DNA from: Lomentospora prolificans
Lineage: Eukaryota > Ascomycota > Sordariomycetes > Microascales > Microascaceae
DNA: 64,000 nt
Assembly (NCBI GenBank): GCA_029532625.1
Contig: JARFXM010000007.1
Coordinates: 806,001-870,000, forward strand
Direction of reading: 5' to 3'
This document shows positions 56,201-64,000 of the stretch, in pieces. The notes beneath the pieces were generated by a model. That model made no database searches and was not told the DNA's origin. It was given only the letters and a program-made list of their open reading frames with translations. How positions within the stretch are numbered: the stretch's first letter is position 1; the number at the start of each line of letters is the position of its first letter. A program made the translations under genes and the position numbers.

Positions 56201-59200
56201 TAGGCACTCTATTGAGAAGGCCCGCTCGGCTCATAGTTCCATACATACCCTCAGCATCCCAGACATATCCCTGCCATCCTGTAACACTTTAGACAAGTCA
56301 TCATCCAAGAACTTCGGCCTTATACTAGTATCTTCTTACCGCTCAATTAATCTTCAATTCTACAAAGTTAACTAACCCTGTTCTTTCCTAAGCCCCAAAG
56401 TGCGAGCAACTAACGCAGTTTACAGGGTATAGTTTACTCCGTATCTCCTAAAAACCGGTCCCACTGTAACTCTCTCCCTGAACCGTCTATCTCCCCAGTC
56501 CGGTGTAACAAAACGGTCACAGTCCCCACCTTTACAAAGACTATGAGTTGGATGGTTTTCCCACTACACAGGGCATATTTACAACCGGTAACACCACAAC
56601 ACCCAAGAGATTATAATTTCACTTTCCTTTTAAGAGTTCCCAGAGTCGGGATAATTCGCAAGTGATAACAGCTATGTGGCCCACAGTCTAAACTTGCGCG
56701 GCTCATCTGCCCAGAAGGCGGTTGTGGGACGTGAGTGAAACGATTATATATTTTACAGTCTTAAGAGCCTTGGGTAAATTTCAGAGCGTCTTCTGGGCAA
56801 GAGAGAATGATTCCCGTTGTTTCTCTAATATCGCCACAGGATGTCCCTATCAGAATCGAATGGCTCTCTGTTGTTGCCTCTTTGACATATCTTTGTGGGG
56901 CCTTGAGAAGCTCAACATGAGACCCCGAGGACCTACAATCTCAACTTTCTTGATTTCACTTCCATGCGGCCGATATTCTGCGTCATCTGTTGGCCGACCA
57001 GTACAGAACCTCGCCACCTCCAACATGAATAACTGCGTCTTCCTAACTTGCAATCATAAGTTAGATTAACGTGGTGGTGGACAGGCTCTAGTTGAGGAGC
57101 AATGGGACTTGGGTGATAATATGGGGAGATGAAGAGGCAATTGAGGAGATCGAGATATAGTTCCAAGAAGAAACTGTGTGATTTAAAGGACAGCCAGGTA
57201 AATTCCCCACCGAGAAATAGAGAGAACTAGATAAAGACTGCAGGTGTCTCGAGTATATGAGTCCAAGATACCTCGATTCCGGCAGCGGAAGCGAAGATGT
57301 CTGTTCTTTTCCAATCGCGTGAGTTTTCTTGCAAAAAAGTCAAGTGAGTCATCCTAATATTCCATATTCCCAGACGAGGCACCCTCTGGATAGAATTCCA
57401 CATCACAGTTGGAGCATACCTTAACGTAGGCTATCTCGCCGAACATAACCATGAACTATGCTCTGGCACGGCTCGAAACTATAGCCCGTCGGCACAGGAC
57501 AATCATTCGGCTCTGAAAAACCTCCCCAATCTACGCCGATGGAAGAAACAGCCTGAGGCCCCAAACACACTCGCAATATTAACTAGCTCAAGAATGGATT
57601 GACTGTGCTCCTTCACACCTTTCAACAGAAAGGATACGTGGGGATCAATGCATCCAAACTATTCTTGTAAAGGCTCCCGGTCAACACCTCACCTGTAAGC
57701 ATCAGGCAATGGTCGATGCGGGCGGGAGCAGGCCTTAGTCCTCATCTGCCGATACCATCCATTCACTCCGTATCCCGCCCATCGCCAACACTTAATACAG
57801 CTCGCAGCGGGCTGAAAAGAGCGGTGACTGCACCGGAACGCCTTTGCCGGCGCCTCGAGGCCCAAGAATTGGAGAAAAGTAACTAAAAAAAGGACCAGCC
57901 TCAGTCCACTCCGTCGGACGCTTGTTCCTCCGATATCTACACCGAAATGCTTCGCTGAACACGGCATGGGTTGGATAGCCAGTACAGACTACAGCCAAGA
58001 CCCATATTAGCGTTATGCAATCTGCCGTACACTCATGTCATCCTCAGCTTGACAGGCGGCTGGCTTGCTTGAACAATTCTCAGGTCTCGGTCTGTACGCC
58101 CCATCCACACTAACACCCATTAGCATTTCTCACTTCTCACTGGGTGCTGTCCCACGTGTCGGGGTTGTCATGCTTCCCCGCATCCTGTGATTATGGAATT
58201 CGTGCATACTACAAAAGCGGTGAGACTCGTTACTTCTCAAAATAGGTCCAATATTGCATGGAAGGTGCGGAGCGCCAACGCTTCCTCGCGTCCCCTGTTG
58301 ATAGAATCGAGGCAACGACCGGGATCACGGGGACATCGTGGTCAGTTGAAATGCTGTTTCTGCAGGCGAGATCTGCAGACGACATTGCCGCATCCGTCGG
58401 TACGCTCCCCTTCACGCATGAGAAAATTCCGCTAGCCTCACCCGTTCGCGCGGGGGACGAGGTATTTTCAGCATTCCGCCCCGGTCTCCGCTGCGTTCCA
58501 CCATCCCGGGTCTTGGATTCCTCGATGAAGAAAGGGCAAAGCCACTCTGCCGAAAGAAAGAGGGTGTAGGCGTGCGGTCCATCTGCACCCGTCCGGTATT
58601 GGCAATAATGCTCCACCTCCGCATCTCCCCTTGTAGTCAATTGGCGTTACCGAAAAAAATAAAATCATCTTCGGCCCCGCCCGGTTCGCCTCGAGAGAGC
58701 TCGTCGCCTGGAGGTGCCATACCATATCAAGATAGTCATCTCCTACCGGTTTGGGATTAGGAGAGCACCACGAGTAATAAAAGGAAGTGAATGTTATAAA
58801 AATACGAGAGTGACAACCGCTCATATCCTTGCAAGCTGAAGATATGAGGTCATGAGCCATGTACGCTTGGACCTTATCCGCCAACGGGATATGCGAGGAC
58901 AGATAGGCGATAATGATGATGGGTATGGTGTGCCGGGGACGTGGTGGAGGCGGAAGGCCAGCAAGGAAAGCTTGCTCCTCCAGCGGCTTTCGACTCGGCT
59001 TGTGGGAGGCCCTGTCTGTGCCGACGAAGGGAAAAAAAACGTGGTCCACCGGGTCTGTTGATCATCGGAATTGCGCATGCTGCATTTCCGGCATGGGATA
59101 TACCTTCGTAGAAGGTGTGTTGTAGTGGTGGGACGGCACTTGATAACAACTATTGAAGGTGTGCAGCTGGGAGCTTGTCATTCCTCGTGTCCAATTAGGT

Positions 59201-62200
59201 CTAGGGTACAGACCATTCCTGGTAAGGGAGATATCTGAAGGGTCTTTTTTCGGGGTCGGGAGAACACTGGATTCCCGCGGCCGTGGGTGATGGAGTTCAT
59301 ATGGTGAGTAATATTATCTACAAGGATTCATGCCATGGCCCCCCTTTGGCGCTAGATCTTGAGAAACCGAAAGAGCACGAGAGCTGTGGTAGACCATCCG
59401 TCAACAGACGATTGTGCACTAAACAGAAAGAGCTACTGTCGGCTTATACAGAGCCAGCGGGAAGGAAGCCACTGGAACTGACGATTCGCAGGAGTTGAGA
59501 GTGGGACTTCACAGGGCTCGATCGAAAAAGCCCGCCCACAGCAAGAGTCACAGGCTCTTCCTCTGAACGAGGAGGATATGATACCCGTTGTGTGCTGGCA
59601 GAACAACCATCCCCGCCTTTTGAGTGACTAAGCTCCCCCGGATGACTCTCGATTGCTGGCCAGCGAGGTATCGACAACCTACCCCTGCGAGACGACATGG
59701 GCTAAGTCCTCGGGCAACAGGGCCGGGTCCTTCTGTCTTTTTGTCCCCCTCATTCCGTTCATCCCTGAAAATAAAGGAGACTGCTCCCCGGCCTAGCGTC
59801 GCATAGGCTGGTCGGAACTAGACTCCATCCGGCCAAGGGGTTTTCCAATTTCACCCCAGCCAAATTGGAAAAATTAAGCTTGAAAGATTCGACAAAGATT
59901 CTCTTTTCGCGATCACAGTGCGCGCGCTACCTTCCCTGCTGGCCTCCATCCTAGTCGATGTACTAGATTCGCTAGCAGCATTATCATGTTCCTATCCCAA
60001 CGACAGCGCGTAGGCTCAATGAATTTAGCTAGCCCGAGCCAAAATGCCAAGCTCAAGGCTAGTTTACACTCCTTCCCAAGCTATCATTAGCGTGGCAAGG
60101 ACCCAAAGGAGGGTTATCAAGACATTCATCGATTCTGGTAGGGGCAGAAGGCGACATGACATGAGATGCATCGCTTGGTCGGCCTTGCGTATCGGAGCAG
60201 AGTAGCATTCGAGCACTGGGCTCGGAAACCCCAAAAATCATGCTTTTCCAAGATATCTGTGGCCAATCTCGCTGTCCCCATCATCGTGGGCCGCGTCGAG
60301 AGTGGAAGCAATAGAAGCCAATCCACGAACGCCGCCCCATAAATGACGAGTCACCTTGATACCAGGCCTTGCAAGTCTTCCCAACGAGGAGATTGGAACA
60401 AAAATATCCTCCTCGATCCCGTCGCCTCTTCTTCGCGCCGAAGCTACTGTACGTACAAGTAACGTGTTCGACGCTAGGCGCCAACATACATTTCAATTCG
60501 AGCCTTCCGGTTCGTTCAACCAAACTCGTGGTGCATTTCTACGGACATGGCGCCGCCACTCACCGTAACCCCTCCGGTAGGCGCGAATATCGGAGATGGG
60601 GTAGACGGGGGAGAGGATGGGGTGGCAACCGCAGTTTCGGGGCCAGCGATGAGCCAGCAGGTATGGTAAGCATTGCGTCTCACGCACGTTGGCCGCTTTT
60701 TCCTCTTGGGAAACATGCAATGTCATGTACGCCTATCCGCGTGCAGAATATTGGGAAGGGCCCGGAACGGAAGGGGGGGAACCACCAAGGCTACTCAACC
60801 TCGTGGGATGGCTTTCTCTCTGCCCCTTGCAAGCGCCGGAGGCGTGAATGCTCCGTCCTGTCCGTTCCCTGTCATTGGACAGCAAGATACACACCATGGC
60901 CCTTTCTCATGGTATTTCTCCTTTTTCTCCTCTATTTGCCGAGATGCAGCTGCCTCGTGTCCCAGTTGAGGCGTGTGTGTGCACCCTCGTGGTCATATTT
61001 TCTCCTATGACTTGACAAGTTGACACCTGCTTTACCGAGCCTGACTTGTTGGGCTAGCCCCTACCAGCATGAAGAGAGGATGGTTACATGGGTGGCGGCT
61101 CCAATATTGTAAGCTTGTCGAAATGTTCGACTGCCTATGGATTTAACAGGGGGATGAGGCCGCAATCGTATGGGATTGTGACAGGGGAATCAACAGTCTA
61201 CACCGTAAGATGAGATTCTTGCGGCATCCTTGCGCTCCCTGTTCTTCACTCGACGCATGAAATGATATAGAAATGAAAAATAGCTGGAGAGGCGAAGACC
61301 GGGGAAGGACACATCAAGATAATTCATTTCCGTCTACCTTCGTATAGTTTGGACATGCGCCGTTGAGATGGTGCAGGAGTGATCAGTCCACCCATGCTTG
61401 GAGAACGGATGCACATTGCTTTTCCGCCCCGGCTCTAGGATGCATCTATTCATTCCCATGCATGTGTCAAAGAAGACATTGATGGACAGCTCCAAAATGG
61501 AATGTACGAAAGTACCTGTCCGATGGGAGGAGACATGAAATCACAGTACTAGGAGCATGCTTGAAGGCCGGAGCAGAGCGGGCAGCTTGCCACTCTTGGC
61601 GACAGGTACCAGTATTATCACGCATCGAGCGCCGGTCAAGGTTACATGCGACCCAACGGCGTGGTCTCTCTCGGTAAAGGCGGAAAGGGAAAATGAAGAG
61701 ATTCTCTTCTCGTTTTCCCCTATGTTCGTCGATTATGAAAGCAATAGTCTTTGGTTGGGGTTAGTGCGCATGTATGTAAGATGAGAAGCAGAAAGTGTCA
61801 TCGGAAACGTTGCAGTCGAGTAACGGCATTGTGGAGATGCGATACTTCCAACCCTTGATGTTCGATGCATGTGATGGACTTGGAAGAACGAGTGGGCGCA
61901 TTGTCTGATCTGTGAAAGAAAATGAGAATCGGTCTTGCTCGCCACAATTTCGCAGACTGCCAGGCCCCTCCCGGCCCCCCCTGTACGGAGCACCGAAAGG
62001 GAATGGCCCGGTCTGTGGCTCATTGGTAGGAGTGGAGTATGCGTGAGCCCCGGCTGGAAAGAAGGGCGTACGAAGGAGGCTAAGGCAGAGATTGTAACAT
62101 CACCGGGAGGAGGCGGGAGTATACCCTAGCCAAAAAGACACCAGCCAGCTAATAAGCGAGAGGGAAAAGACGCTGAAGACTGGCATCAAAAGAATGTTGT

Positions 62201-64000
62201 GTTGCAGGGAATAGCTCACTGAGGCCATGCCTCAAAGTCTGGTAGCCCCGCTGCAAGCGTCTGACTTTGCAATATGGTCAGTCGTAAGATTTCGCAGCAC
62301 GATGACTGCTCGGTTGGGCTGTTGATGTTGCTGTATTGCTACGGCATCAAGTAATTGAAATCCAACAGCCGCACCCAGCGCACAGGTACGCGCGTGTGTG
62401 AGATCATGTCGAACAGATCATTGGCGAATATTAATAAAATTTGGGCAATTTTGTGTGGTTCATGTCGCCTGCAGCATGCAGATGCTGAAGGTTGTTGGCT
62501 CCTGGGCAAAAGACGTCGAAGGACTGCTGGCGAATACGAAGGGGACAGGGTCGTTTTGTGCGGCCCAGCCAGAGGAGGGCTTGAAGGTGGCTAACGTGGG
62601 GTAAATTCTTGAACGGAGACATCGATTGCGAAAAGCAGGCGTAGCCCGGGCGATTCATAGACCGGCCGGATGAGTGGAGGGTGGAGGCGGAAGGGTGGTG
62701 GTGTTTTCCCTCCGAAAGCTGGCTTCAACGTTGACATGTGGTGCATCCCTGTGACGGTTCCGCAAACATTTCCCCAAAGAAGTTGGTGTCCTGGTGTGGT
62801 GCCGTCAGCTGGCTAGGCGATACGACTGACTGCCTTGCCAGCCCTTCATCAGTGCCCAGTCGCGGGCCACCCTAACGCCGAACATCGATTTTCTACGAGG
62901 GATGGACTGACAGGACGAGGGCATGTCTCCGAGGGTTACCCCGGAAATCAATTGAGGGCTAAAGGGAGGTACGAACCCCCACCCGTACCAGATTTCTTTC
63001 TAGTGTAGCGCCTTCTCGCGCTTGTAGCAGGCTTGGTGTGCTTGTGGCGCACTAATAATTTGGCGAAAAGACAGAGGCCGCCAGTTCAGTCCAGGACGCC
63101 AAGACCGCTGGCTGACCGCTTTGGATGGGGATTGAGTTTGAACGGATACCTCTGGTCGCAAAAATTCCGCGGCCGAAAGAACCGGCCTGGATCATGTAGT
63201 CTATCTTGATTAGAAGGATTACGTTTCTCTTTCCCTTGACCCCACTGGAGAAATGCGTTGTCCCAAAAGTAGCGCACCGCCAGGCCAGCGACAAGCGAAC
63301 AAGAGCATGGCATGCTAGGTGTCGTACAGTTAGGGTTGTGAACCGAGGAGGAGCCAGCGATCTCCCTGGTAGCTGCTACCGTCTGCAAACTAGTAGGAAG
63401 AGGAAGGACACGAAGATTCGATTTCTTCAGGCCGGCTGGCAACCCTATTGGTCGCTGTTCCTGTTGGCTCTTTCGATTTGTGCTGCATGCCAGGAGCCCG
63501 CCTGTGCCCGATACAGCTAGCGTGCTCCGGTCGGTTGATTTGGAAGCGACCGGGGGATAAGAATAGCGACATTTGTGTTCCCTTTCCAATTCCCAGGGCC
63601 TTCCCTCGAAAAGGCTTTTTTTCCCATTGCACAACGCCAAGGCGAGTTGCATGGCTCCCGTCGATTCCGTCAGGTGTCGATGTAACCCTTGGCCTTAGAT
63701 TGTAACCTTTGGCCTTAGATTTTCTTCGCATTCCATTGGCGCAACCGGCATAATTCTTCCGCAGACATCATACCTGACCTGGTCTGCGCAGAGGCGAGGA
63801 ACAAGAACGAAACCAGGGTACGGAGGTACTCCCTCTGGTCTTGTTACCGGCCCTGGTTCCGTGCATTTTATTGGGCTGTGTTCCGTACCCCGAACAACCC
63901 TTCTTGCGAGGAAAGCGTGGGAGATTTGACCTTCCCTTGTCGGAGGTGTCGTTCACTGAACCATCAAAAATCGTGCCCGCTCCAGGCAGGGAAGTATTAT
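53273..64000. other. About 10.7 kb with no convincing gene
   Basis: Base composition is ordinary (not AT-rich), yet neither strand shows a recognisable domain, a long well-biased frame or a credible exon chain. The longest frames (for example 58468-59049 on minus, 60369-61010 on plus, 63086-63652 on minus) are low-complexity, Arg/Ser/Pro-rich and lack family motifs. CT-rich and GA-rich tracts are frequent. A few protein-like scraps occur on minus between 55361 and 56112. The stretch may hold long regulatory sequence, long non-coding transcripts, or a gene of unknown family that I cannot read by eye. Confidence 0.45.

Noticed and set aside
58468..59049. 193-residue frame on minus
   Set aside because: No domain, signal or family pattern, and unbiased codons; best seen as a chance frame.
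62010..62060. Possible tRNA D-arm (TGGCTCATTGGTAGGAG)
   Set aside because: Resembles an A-box, but no matching B-box/T-arm or acceptor stem follows within 80 bases.
62950..63010. Possible T-arm on minus (GGGGGTTCGTACCTCCC)
   Set aside because: The stem pairs, but the loop lacks the invariant A at position 58, and no D-arm, anticodon arm or acceptor pair is found.

Overview
This window is nuclear DNA of a filamentous ascomycete (Pezizomycotina). The genes are split by short introns of about 50-190 bp with GT-AG ends and CTAAC/CTGAC-type branch points. The families are typically fungal: AzgA and Uap purine permeases, a HET-domain protein, a Zn2Cys6 regulator, a patatin-NB-ARC-TPR protein, CBM18, GH43, S10 carboxypeptidase and an F-box protein. 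Several relic genes carry C-to-T stops at CpA sites, which is the flavour of repeat-induced point mutation (RIP). I cannot name the species.

Layout. 1-15.5 kb: an azgA-like adenine/guanine/hypoxanthine permease and a uapA/uapC-like uric acid-xanthine permease, both intact and both on +. They flank about 8 kb of accessory DNA holding a 1.4 kb minisatellite of 19-bp units and frame-broken relics of an EutQ-like cupin, a class III aminotransferase and a class II aldolase. A broken Fe(II)/2OG-oxygenase-like gene follows the second permease. 16.5-25 kb: an F-box protein (+), a secreted alpha/beta hydrolase (-), a HET-domain protein (-) and a Zn2Cys6 transcription factor (-). 26.2-30 kb: a six-exon NLR-type gene (patatin effector, NB-ARC, nearly identical 42-residue TPR units) whose repeat array runs on past a stop codon. 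30-33 kb: transposon debris, including a solo LTR with target-site duplication.

33.6-41.8 kb: a secreted endonuclease/exonuclease/phosphatase-family protein (+), a secreted GH43 glycosidase (-), an MDR dehydrogenase (-), a probably broken hypothetical gene (-) and a secreted S10 serine carboxypeptidase (+). 43.9-53.3 kb: an expansin-like protein (+), a secreted alpha-carbonic anhydrase (+), the spliceosomal SmF protein (-) and a three-domain CBM18 chitin-binding protein (-). 53.3-64 kb: about 10.7 kb of normal base composition in which I find no convincing gene.

How the genes work together: the two permeases would cover purine-base and purine-oxide uptake, and AreA-type GATA sites lie upstream of both. 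The HET protein and the NLR, 3.4 kb apart, both belong to fungal self/non-self recognition and cell-death families. The secreted set (GH43, expansin-like, CBM18, carboxypeptidase, EEP protein, hydrolase, carbonic anhydrase) fits growth on plant or fungal cell-wall material. Intron boundaries were inferred by eye from splice consensus, reading-frame phase and recalled family patterns. No database search was run.
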